Origin: an uncultured Clostridia bacterium
GTDB taxonomy: Bacteria > Bacillota > Clostridia > Christensenellales > CAG-138
Assembly (NCBI GenBank): GCA_937915925.1
Contig: CALGGM010000227.1
Location: 1-13,705, forward strand
Length of the DNA stretch: 13,705 bases
Direction: 5' to 3'
Part shown: positions 6,782 to 13,703 of the stretch, one piece after another
Layout: each line of letters opens with the position of its first letter
Position numbering within the stretch: the stretch's first letter is position 1
Notes under the pieces: generated by a model
Databases searched by the model: none
What the model saw: only the letters and a program-made list of their open reading frames with translations
What the model was told of the DNA's origin: nothing
Translations under genes and position numbers: made by a program

Positions 6782-9700
6782 CTATTCAATCTCCAGCCGG
6801 AAGCCATAGCTGTCGCCTAAGGATTCCATGGCCGCCTGCATATCGTGGGACACGCACGCCGCGTTCAGGTGGGCAAGGGTCAGCAGCGGCGAAATGTCGG
6901 TCAGCTCCGGCGTCCAGGACACCTTGACGTATTCCAGCTCCGGATGCTGCTCGATGAACTGCCGGAACGTCTCGTTGGTGAAACGGCAGTTGCCCGCGTG
7001 GATCTCCCGGATCGGCACGTCCTTCACCGCGTCCATCCACAGCGCGCAGTCCGTGTTGAAGACGTTCAAGCTCTGATACTTCGGCACGCCGGAAAGCACC
7101 GCGTACTGCTCATCCGGTATCCTGCCCTGCAGGTTGTCCACGCCGAGAACGAAGTAGGGGATTTCTCCGTCCGCATCCGGCTCCATGCAGAAGGTAAAGT
7201 CGATGTCTCCGATGGCGCTGATGTCCGTCAGACCGTTGCCGCCGATGTTCAGATCGGTCAGGTGACGCAGTTTCTGCACCCCCTTGATGGAAGTAACGGT
7301 TTCCATGTTCTCGACGCTGATGATCTCGAGCGATTCCAAATCAAACAGCGGCGACAGGTCGGAAAGATTGCCCCATTTAGCCTGGAACCGGCGAAGATGT
7401 CCGGCTGTCTCAATGCCCTCCAGGGATTCGATGGGCTGACCATACAGATACAATGATTCGAGATTCGGCAGGCGGGTCAAAAACCCGAAATCGGTGATCG
7501 GTCCCTCCCCGACCGGGAAGCGATCATCCGTCGCATTGTTGTGGATATACAGCTCCGGCTTGTCCTTGTCGCCTTCGTCCCAATCCTCTTCAACCCATAG
7601 ATCTCCCCACGGGTCCTTCATCACATAATTGCCGAAGAAGCCGATTTCGCGGATCATGGCCAGCACGTTGTCCGGCAGCGCCAGGAACGCATCGACCGTC
7701 ATCAGCGGAAAATCAAAGGACAGGGCGCAGTCCTCGGGGATGCTGGCGAGCGGCGCAAGATCGTCCAGGTCCAGCCCGTTGAAGTCCGCAAAGCGGAGCT
7801 TCGTCAGGTTCTGCACGCCCATGAGGCTGGTGACGCCGGTATACTGCAGCCACAGCTCCTCCAAGTCCTGCAGCGTGAACGCCGCGGACGCGTCGGTAAG
7901 CGACGGCGTAAACGCGACCTCTAACTTCCGGAGGTTTTCAAGGTTTTGCGCGCCTTCGAGCGAGTCAAATGACTGATACTGCAAAGATAGCTCTTCGAGC
8001 CCCGTTAATACGGACAGCTTTGAAAAATCGGTCAACGTGCCGCGGTTTTCGATCACAACGTCGTGGCTTGCGTCGCCGTCGTTTGAGCGCAGCGTAAAGG
8101 TCGCCTGCCCGTCCTCCCACTGCTGATCCACCCAATAATCGTCCCAACTGAAAATCACGTCGCCCACCATATTCAGCTTGTTCACGCGCTTCAAGACCGC
8201 GCTCGGAAGCGTGTCGAGCTCGTCCAGCGAGAGAAGCATGACGTCGAATTCGGCGGGCGCCCACCATTCGTCGGGATAGACGACCTCGTAATCGCGGAAG
8301 TTGCCGCTTTCCACGAGAAGCTGCGCCTGCTCCTGAAGATGCGCAGGGACCTTCAGCACGTTGCCGTTTTTGATCGCATACAGCGGGGACAGATCGGTGA
8401 CGTCCATCGTCTGGAACAGTTCGATCGAGACCGCCTTATCCGGGTTGATGCCGTCGAAGCAATGCAGATCATAGAGATCGACCGGCGTGCAGAGCGAGAT
8501 CATGTTCGCTTCGAACGTCGAAAAATCGGGCAGAGTAAAGGTGCTGTCCAGATAGATCTGGGAGAATTTCAGCCCTTCGAGCGCCGACCAGTCGGTAAGA
8601 CGCGGGCAGCCGGTGATATCCAGATACAGCGTGCCGTAGCGCGTCGCAAGCAAATTCTGAATGCCTTCAAGCGAGGTCAGAAGCTGCGATTCATTGATGA
8701 ACAACCGGTGTAGCGAAAGCTCCGGCATGCCCGAAAGCGACACAACGCCGTGCAGCCGCAATTCTTCGCTTACGGTCGGGAACTGCGACCAGTCGAGGGG
8801 CTCCCGGCTCCAGTCACTGATGCCGCTGCGGCACCAAAGCTCGAAGCGGTTGATCTTCGCATCCTTGAGATAGGGCAGTGCACTGCCGCTGCGGTCGGTA
8901 ACGTTCAGGAAATTGTAGTTTTTGATCGCTTCGAGCCCCGACCAGTCCCGAACCTCCGAAATGCCGAAGGAGAAGCCGTTTTTGTTGACGACGTCCGAAA
9001 GGAAATTGACGTCATCAAGCTGTGAACCGTAGATTTGCAGGTCGTTGAGCCGCGGCAGCTTTACGATCGGGGAGATATCCGCAAGGTCAAACACCTCTCC
9101 CATGGTGATCTGCTGCAGCCCCGTGCAGCTTCCGAGCGCGGAGATGTCGGTAAGATGAGTAAGCCCCTCGATATACACGCGCCGCAGACTTGTATGATTC
9201 TCCAGACCTTTGAGGGAACGTACGCCGCGCGTATACCAAAGCTCGATTTCCTCAAGATTCTTTGCGTTACTGAGCCATGAAAGATCGTTCAGCGCTTCGT
9301 TGTGCAGATCGACATAATGCAGGCTCGTGTTGTCCGAAAGCGCTGAGCAGTCGCGAAGGTCCTCGCTCTCATAGTCGATCCTGAGCCGATACAGATATTG
9401 ATGATCCTGCAATCCGTCAAGGCTTCGAAGCGCCGGCAAGGTCACAAGCTCCAACTCACGAAGTTTTTTGCAGTCGGAAAGGCAGGAGAGATCGGTCAAA
9501 GGAAGGCTGTCGAGCGTAACGATGGTCAGATCCGGACAGTTTTTCAGCCCCGAAAGATCGACCGATCGCGCAGAGCTGTCGGTGTCGATAAAAAGACTTG
9601 TCATGCTCGGCGGACCGAACGAGCTGAGATCCGCGGGGATCGGATCGAACAGCATCAGGTTGACGCTGCGAAGACGCGCACAGTCGGACAGCGGGGAAAA

Positions 9701-10642
9701 ATCGGTCAGCGTGTTGCCGGAATAGCCGAAATTGCTGATCGTCGTGTTCCTAAGCCCATTGATGTTTGTAATGTCGCAGTCGAGCAGCTCCACGTTGCCG
9801 AGGTTTTCGAGCATGGACAGATCGGGGAGCGTTCCCTTGACCCGCACAAGCGTGATCATCTTCACGTTTTTCATGTAGCGCAAAAAGTCGAGGTCCGCCC
9901 ATTCCGCCGTCTCGATCTCGTGCCCGTCCTCGTTGCTGTACCAATGCCGAACGCCTTCCTCCTCGGTGCGGTTTGCGAAATACTCCGCGCCGACGCGCGC
10001 CCAGCCGCGCTGTGCGACCCAGCCCTCGTGGCCGGTGAAGTAGTGCAGCGTATCGCCGATGATGATCAGCTCATGCACGCTTTCAAGATCCTCGGGCGTA
10101 ATGCCTGCCTGGGCGGGAACGACCGGTACCGCCGTGGGCGCGGGCGTGATCTCGGGTTCAGAGACGACCGCCTCCTTTGCGGGAAGAAGCTTTGTGAGAA
10201 GAAGAACCGCTCCGGCGATCACAAGCGCACCTGCTGCGGCGGCAAGGATAATCGGCAGGGGCTTTTTCGTCACTTCAAACGGTTTTGCGGTCGCGATACG
10301 CTCCGCAAGCTCGTCGACCGAGTATCGTTCAGCAAAGATCGTGTTGCGCGAATAGAGCGCGTTTTTTAAAAGCTCCGGCGGCTGTGATCCGTCTAAGTTT
10401 ACCGGAACCGCTTCCAATCCCTTCGCGTCGTTTGCAAAGAACGTGTCAAGAATCGACGGTTCGTCTTGAAGCCGTTCGGAAAGGAACAGCAGCATGACGC
10501 CGCTTTTGTTCGGCGTCTCGCCTTCGCCTGCAATCGGATAATCCTTTGCTTTCAGCGCGTCGAGAATCGGCGCGACGCGCTCCCTGTCGGCGCTTGCAAA
10601 GAGGGGGAACAGCTTCTTTTTTCGGTACGTGACTTTTGCCAT
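6782..10642 (-). CDS. Giant LRR membrane receptor with divergent TIR-like cytosolic domain
   Basis: 1286 aa. Residues 8-118 look like a divergent TIR fold: opening strand KKLFPLFASADRE, strand VMLLFLSERL (49-58) and a helix where canonical TIRs carry a catalytic Glu; here the segment reads EPSILDTFF, with Asp at best, and no WYDE-type BB loop is present. One transmembrane helix (129-150) follows KK, then a Pro/Ala/Val-rich linker (160-180). The remaining 1100 residues are internalin/SDS22-like leucine-rich repeats (recurring LTDISAL-type motifs about every 22-24 residues). Three similar non-LRR modules (about 180-262, 805-880, 981-1060) each begin a block of repeats. N-in, C-out topology is inferred. 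The start is ATG 10642, with AAAGGAGG 6 bases upstream; a TTG at 10648 overlaps that spacer. It lies 21 bases after the 391-aa gene. Likely a ligand-sensing ectodomain. Confidence 0.85.
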   Translation of the reverse strand: MAKVTYRKKKLFPLFASADRERVAPILDALKAKDYPIAGEGETPNKSGVMLLFLSERLQDEPSILDTFFANDAKGLEAVPVNLDGSQPPELLKNALYSRNTIFAERYSVDELAERIATAKPFEVTKKPLPIILAAAAGALVIAGAVLLLTKLLPAKEAVVSEPEITPAPTAVPVVPAQAGITPEDLESVHELIIIGDTLHYFTGHEGWVAQRGWARVGAEYFANRTEEEGVRHWYSNEDGHEIETAEWADLDFLRYMKNVKMITLVRVKGTLPDLSMLENLGNVELLDCDITNINGLRNTTISNFGYSGNTLTDFSPLSDCARLRSVNLMLFDPIPADLSSFGPPSMTSLFIDTDSSARSVDLSGLKNCPDLTIVTLDSLPLTDLSCLSDCKKLRELELVTLPALRSLDGLQDHQYLYRLRIDYESEDLRDCSALSDNTSLHYVDLHNEALNDLSWLSNAKNLEEIELWYTRGVRSLKGLENHTSLRRVYIEGLTHLTDISALGSCTGLQQITMGEVFDLADISPIVKLPRLNDLQIYGSQLDDVNFLSDVVNKNGFSFGISEVRDWSGLEAIKNYNFLNVTDRSGSALPYLKDAKINRFELWCRSGISDWSREPLDWSQFPTVSEELRLHGVVSLSGMPELSLHRLFINESQLLTSLEGIQNLLATRYGTLYLDITGCPRLTDWSALEGLKFSQIYLDSTFTLPDFSTFEANMISLCTPVDLYDLHCFDGINPDKAVSIELFQTMDVTDLSPLYAIKNGNVLKVPAHLQEQAQLLVESGNFRDYEVVYPDEWWAPAEFDVMLLSLDELDTLPSAVLKRVNKLNMVGDVIFSWDDYWVDQQWEDGQATFTLRSNDGDASHDVVIENRGTLTDFSKLSVLTGLEELSLQYQSFDSLEGAQNLENLRKLEVAFTPSLTDASAAFTLQDLEELWLQYTGVTSLMGVQNLTKLRFADFNGLDLDDLAPLASIPEDCALSFDFPLMTVDAFLALPDNVLAMIREIGFFGNYVMKDPWGDLWVEEDWDEGDKDKPELYIHNNATDDRFPVGEGPITDFGFLTRLPNLESLYLYGQPIESLEGIETAGHLRRFQAKWGNLSDLSPLFDLESLEIISVENMETVTSIKGVQKLRHLTDLNIGGNGLTDISAIGDIDFTFCMEPDADGEIPYFVLGVDNLQGRIPDEQYAVLSGVPKYQSLNVFNTDCALWMDAVKDVPIREIHAGNCRFTNETFRQFIEQHPELEYVKVSWTPELTDISPLLTLAHLNAACVSHDMQAAMESLGDSYGFRLEIE

Positions 10643-10663
10643 GGGCAACCTCCTTTGGATGGG

Positions 10664-11839
10664 CTACGGTACTAAAATGACGTCAAACGCCGCGTCGTCC
10701 GGGAACGACAGCGGCAGCATATCGATGCTGACCGTTACGGTCGTTAACGCGGGCTGTCCGGTGAGCGCGGAAAGATCGCGTACATTGCTGTGTTCCAGAT
10801 GCAGGACGCTGAGACTTTGCATCGTCGGAAGCGTCGAGAGGTTTACATGCTCGCATCCCGCAAGGCTCAGCTCGTTCAAAAGCACGAGCCGTTCGAGCGA
10901 GGCAAGCGATTCCACGGGCTGCATGACCAGAGAAAGCTTCGCAAGATACGGCATGCGCCCGATCACCGAAAGATCCGAAACGGGACCGGTGATCGGTTTT
11001 GCGGAATTGACCGAATACGCGCCGTCAAAAAACTGCACGCCGGAAAGATCGTGGAGCACCATCGTGCCGCAAAAATGCAGCTCGGTCACGCCGCCGAGAT
11101 CGGAAAGCGTAATATCCCCATCGGGAATGCCGAGCGCATCGCGCACCGCCATCTCCTGCTTCGCGTCGGGGAACGTGACGGTTTCCATACCCGGTACGTA
11201 CGGCGTCGCCGTCGGCTCCGGCGTTTCGGTGGGCGTGGGCGTGAAGGAGGGCGTCGGACGCGCCGTGGGCGCGGGCGTCGGATCCGGCAGAAAATACCCG
11301 TCCAGTCGACCGGAAACGAGCGCGTACAGCCCCGCTGCCGCAGCCATGAACAGCAGCATCGCCATCATGAGTACGAGCCAATCGAACCGCAGCCTCTCGA
11401 GCGGCTTGCGGTAATACGCGCGCGTGACCTGTCTGCAGGCAAAAACCGTCTCGGCACGCGCGTGCGCGTCGACGGCGGGCGAAAGCGCCGTACCCTGCAG
11501 CAGAAGCTTCGACCATTCGGCGCTTGGCTGTGTCCTTTCCAGCGGCAACAGCAGCACCGGCTTTTTCAGCGCAAGCGCGGCTTCGATCTCGCTCAAACAG
11601 TTGGAGGAAGCAAGCGCGGCTTCGGAGATAAAGAACAGCACCGCGGAACAGGTCTGCATATGCTCCTCGATGTTCTTGGGCCAGTCACTGCCCGCCGGAA
11701 TGCCCTCGTCGTACCACAGGCGCAACTTGCGGTTGTGCAGCAGCGTGATGGTTTCGAGCACTGTCTCGGAATCGCGGTGCGAATAGCTAATAAACAGATA
11801 CGGGCGGCTTCCCTCGTACGGCTTGAAATAGGTACTCAT
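10664..11839 (-). CDS. TIR-TM-LRR membrane receptor with canonical TIR domain
   Basis: 391 aa. Residues 12-110 are a TIR domain: PYLFISYSHRD (13-23), RLWYDEGIPAGSDW (40-53) as strand B and BB loop, SAVLFFIS (65-72), and SSNCLSEIEAAL (78-89) with Glu84 at the position of the catalytic Glu of NAD-cleaving TIRs. A single helix (about 153-176) follows RKPLERLR, so the TIR should be cytosolic. A Pro/Thr-rich stalk (186-213) leads to an internalin-type cap (FPDAKQEMAVRDALGIPDGD, 223-242) and about five LRRs. The start at 11839 has GGGAGG 7 bases upstream; the open frame runs further back to 12376, but that part only mirrors the upstream gene. The ATG overlaps the preceding stop as ATGA, so translation is probably coupled. 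This is the best candidate for the signal-producing enzyme. Confidence 0.88.
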   Translation of the reverse strand: MSTYFKPYEGSRPYLFISYSHRDSETVLETITLLHNRKLRLWYDEGIPAGSDWPKNIEEHMQTCSAVLFFISEAALASSNCLSEIEAALALKKPVLLLPLERTQPSAEWSKLLLQGTALSPAVDAHARAETVFACRQVTRAYYRKPLERLRFDWLVLMMAMLLFMAAAAGLYALVSGRLDGYFLPDPTPAPTARPTPSFTPTPTETPEPTATPYVPGMETVTFPDAKQEMAVRDALGIPDGDITLSDLGGVTELHFCGTMVLHDLSGVQFFDGAYSVNSAKPITGPVSDLSVIGRMPYLAKLSLVMQPVESLASLERLVLLNELSLAGCEHVNLSTLPTMQSLSVLHLEHSNVRDLSALTGQPALTTVTVSIDMLPLSFPDDAAFDVILVP

Positions 11840-12645
11840 GGGTTGCCTCCCGTCAGCACGATCTCGTACCGGTCCAAAAGCGGCGCGGCGTCGCCCGCGT
11901 TTTTCTGATCCAGTTCGATGCGGGAAAGATTGGGGAGAAGAGAAAGCTCGTCCAAATGTCCGGGAAGCGCATCCAGATGCAGCACGGTCACCGTGGCGGC
12001 CGTTTCCTCGGTAATCAGTTCGCCGTCCAGTGCTTCCCGCACTGCTGTTGTCAGGGCGGGATCGGAGAAAAAGACGGTGTCCTCCGCCTGTATGATTTCC
12101 GGCGGCTGCAGACGGCGGTAGAGGAAGGCGGTACCCGCGAGCAGAAGCGTTGCAGCAAGCATTACAACAGCGATCGTAATAAGAGGCTTTTTCGGGATCT
12201 TTTGCGGCGGGCCGATCAGCTCCTGCGAAAATCCGTCTGTGCGAAGCAGTGCATCTTCCTGTGCGTCGACGCCTCGCGCTTTGAGATGAACCGCGCGCGG
12301 ATCCAGCCCCATCGACAGCGCGCTTTCCGCGTCGTCCGTATCGATGCTGATGATCGGGATGCTTCGCTCCTGACACACAAGGACGGCGCTCTTTGCGGCA
12401 TGATCCGCACGCGTGTGTTTGGTCTGATACAGGATCACAAGATGCGCCTCTTTCATGCGCGCATCACGCTGTTCGCGCTCCGCGGCGGTTCCGACATGAC
12501 CGACAGGGTACCAGATGCGGCAGCCGCGCTCATAAAGACGTTCCAAAAGCGGACGCAGCCGCTTTTCGTCCAAATCGGAAAAGCATAGAAAGATAAACGG
12601 CTGATTGCCGGTATACGGCGGAAAAAGTTCCGTCATTCTTGCCAT
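11836..12645 (-). CDS. Degenerate TIR-like membrane protein with short LRR ectodomain
   Basis: 269 aa, first gene of the operon. Residues 15-105 follow the TIR pattern: FIFLCFSDLDEKRL (17-30), a helix, GCRIWYPVGHVG (41-52) in place of the WYDE BB loop, HLVILYQT (68-75), then RADHAAKSAVLV where a catalytic Glu would lie. None is there, so an active NADase is unlikely. One transmembrane helix (155-175) is preceded by KIPKKP. Outside comes an internalin-like cap (FFSDPALTTAVREAL, 192-206, and ITEETAATVTVLHL) and only one or two LRRs, ending at EIVLTGGNP. The ATG at 12645 has AGGGGG 6 bases upstream and was preferred over 12690; ATG 12636 is an alternative. It may be a regulatory or scaffold partner of the two larger receptors. 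Confidence 0.8.
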   Translation of the reverse strand: MARMTELFPPYTGNQPFIFLCFSDLDEKRLRPLLERLYERGCRIWYPVGHVGTAAEREQRDARMKEAHLVILYQTKHTRADHAAKSAVLVCQERSIPIISIDTDDAESALSMGLDPRAVHLKARGVDAQEDALLRTDGFSQELIGPPQKIPKKPLITIAVVMLAATLLLAGTAFLYRRLQPPEIIQAEDTVFFSDPALTTAVREALDGELITEETAATVTVLHLDALPGHLDELSLLPNLSRIELDQKNAGDAAPLLDRYEIVLTGGNP

Positions 12646-12707
12646 CGACGCCCCCTGACCGACACAAATGCATCGCTGCAATAGTCGCATACAACATCCT
12701 ATAATAT

Positions 12708-12736
12708 ATCATATCGTCAATTGCTCGTTTCGTCAA
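12708..12736 (-). promoter_or_regulatory. Sigma-A-type promoter of the five-gene operon
   Basis: On the minus strand, -35 TTGACG (12736-12731), exactly 17 bases, then -10 TATGAT (12713-12708). The predicted transcription start is near 12701, giving a leader of about 55 bases before the ATG at 12645. No second promoter of similar quality is seen between the operon genes. Confidence 0.75.
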
Positions 12737-12738
12737 TT
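12714..12738. promoter_or_regulatory. 9-base direct repeat overlapping the promoter, possible operator
   Basis: TCGTCAATT occurs at 12714-12722 and 12730-12738 (plus-strand reading), 16 bases start to start. One copy contains the -35 box; the other lies in the spacer beside the -10. This suits a repressor or activator binding site, but no regulator gene is adjacent and the repeat could be an accident of AT-rich DNA. Confidence 0.45.
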
Positions 12739-12826
12739 ATAATCCAAGAAATATATCTGTTTCGTACCGATTTTGTTGTGGAAGATATTCATTCGCCGGA
12801 TGCAATCATTCTTTGCAACATTTTAT

Positions 12827-12849
12827 GCCCGAGACTTCGGAGCTTTTTT
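12827..12849 (+). terminator. Weak plus-strand terminator
   Basis: GC and CCGA (12827-12832) pair with TCGG and GC (12837-12843, one bulged A) around GACT, followed by six T residues. No plus-strand gene precedes it. A perfect TATAAT at 12738-12743 on the plus strand could start a transcript of about 100 bases ending here, though its -35 is poor. Confidence 0.4.
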
Positions 12850-12957
12850 CTTTTACCCGAAAAGTTCACAATCTTTTTTCTCCGAAACCCGTTCACATTT
12901 GGCGTTTTCGTGAGCTCGTTATAAATTGTTACAAATTATCGGCAGTTAATCTACTCA

Positions 12958-12986
12958 TAAAAGCCCGAGGAAAATAATCTCGGGCT
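12958..12986 (-). terminator. Intrinsic terminator after the tnpV remnant
   Basis: AGCCCGAG (12962-12969) pairs with CTCGGGCT (12979-12986) across 9 bases. On the minus strand the stem is followed by a four-T tract. It lies 40 bases past the tnpV stop. Confidence 0.75.
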
Positions 12987-13026
12987 CTAAAGTGACGAAT
13001 GAAAATAATATAAGGATATAAGTAAA

Positions 13027-13400
13027 TTAACGATAGATCAATTCAAGTCTAATAAGTTCCGTGACTCGTGAGCTGATATTGTTCATTGTGCCAACCCAGG
13101 CCATTTTATCCCTACGCTTCACATCTTCGTTTTCACCTTCTGCTTTTGCCATCTGTCGTGTCAGGGTCCACATCATATCCTGCGCATGATCCTCCGTATC
13201 GGCAAGGTGATCGTTCAGTTTCCCTCCGATCAGCAATTCATAATACAAGTTTTTCCAATGTCATTTCAAGTAATCCCGGCGCATGGCACCCATACACCAA
13301 TCGGTCTCGCAGACGGTTCGCCTTCATCGGCAACGATATAATAATCACCGACTAAATCCTACTCCAACCCGTTCTGTTCGTCCACAATGTTCTTTTCCAT
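13027..13400 (-). pseudogene. tnpV: Decayed tnpV transposon gene
   Basis: TnpV is a small protein of Tn4451-type elements, usually about 120 aa, of unknown role. Starting at ATG 13400 (AAGGAT upstream) the frame reads MEKNIVDEQNGLE and then hits TAG at 13359-13361. It continues as DLVGDYYIVADEGEP and RPIG, changes frame near 13284-13296, resumes as MRRDYLK, meets TGA at 13261-13263, and then runs intact (HWKNLYYELLIGGKLNDHLA to ELIRLELIYR) to TAA at 13027. The C-terminal half (QMAKAEG, AWVGTMNNI, LELIY) is the conserved TnpV signature. With three lesions, the gene is dead. An intact 73-codon C-terminal frame can begin at a TTG (13246-13248), but that is not a plausible gene. Confidence 0.8.
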
Positions 13401-13478
13401 GTTTCGTACATCCTTGCGTTTTCCTGTTTTCAACATATCAGCATCTTCACAGAAACACAAACGTGCAAACATAAAGAA

Positions 13479-13505
13479 TCGGAGAGAGCTTTTCACTCTC
13501 TCCGA
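13479..13505 (-). terminator. Terminator after the right-edge gene
   Basis: TCGGAGAGAG (13479-13488) pairs perfectly with CTCTCTCCGA (13496-13505) across 7 bases. On the minus strand it is followed by TTCTTTAT. It sits 12 bases past the stop of the partial minus-strand gene, which supports that gene being real. Confidence 0.65.
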
Positions 13506-13517
13506 AATCCTTTGCCC

Positions 13518-13703
13518 TTACTGCGAAACCCGATATGGTTTATTCCCTTCCTTATCGGTATCCCGCATTGGTCGTCCGTTTTTGTTGCGGGGAGGATTCT
13601 TCGTCACTTCCACTTCGTTACAGAAGTAGATCGCGCGAACAACCCTTCCTCCGCTTCGCGGTCCCCCAATGGTCTCATATGGTCGCAGCGCGTCGCTATT
13701 CGC
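13518..13703 (-). CDS. 3' end of an unrecognised protein gene (partial)
   Basis: 61 codons, open from the window edge to TAA at 13518. The fragment has normal-looking composition (ends KNGRPMRDTDKEGNKPYRVSQ) and includes IGGPRSGGRVVRAIYF and NEVEVTKNPP. I do not recognise the family. The tail is basic and polar, without a membrane helix. A terminator hairpin follows immediately, which argues for a true gene end. It lies beside tnpV, so it may belong to the same mobile element. The 5' end is outside the window. Confidence 0.5.
   Translation of the reverse strand, partial: ANSDALRPYETIGGPRSGGRVVRAIYFCNEVEVTKNPPRNKNGRPMRDTDKEGNKPYRVSQ

Larger units (their letters stand above)
12646..13026. other. 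Gene-free region carrying the operon promoter
   Basis: About 380 AT-rich bases between the operon and the tnpV remnant. It holds the minus-strand promoter, a 9-base direct repeat, a possible plus-strand small transcript (12738-12849) and the tnpV terminator. A 67-codon plus frame at 12721 has no RBS and low complexity, so it is not called. Confidence 0.6.

Noticed and set aside
5434..6927. Long plus-strand open frame of 497 codons
   Set aside because: It lies antisense to the HD-RyR gene and runs into the end of the giant receptor gene, with shadow-type composition and no motif.
11840..12376. N-terminal extension of the 391-aa TIR protein
   Set aside because: The frame is open to 12376, but the added residues are an Arg/Gly/Ser-rich out-of-frame reading of the preceding gene, and a good RBS sits before ATG 11839.
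3124..12645. Classical Thoeris system
   Set aside because: No SIR2-SLOG or Macro-TM ThsA is present. The SLOG protein has a four-helix membrane part, the TIRs are transmembrane with LRRs, and an HD-RyR protein is added, so it is at most related in logic.
12721..12924. Plus-strand 67-codon ORF
   Set aside because: Phe/Ile/Leu-rich translation of AT-rich promoter DNA, without RBS or recognisable motif.
13387..13629. Plus-strand 80-codon ORF at the right edge
   Set aside because: It lies opposite a terminator hairpin and the better-supported minus-strand partial gene.
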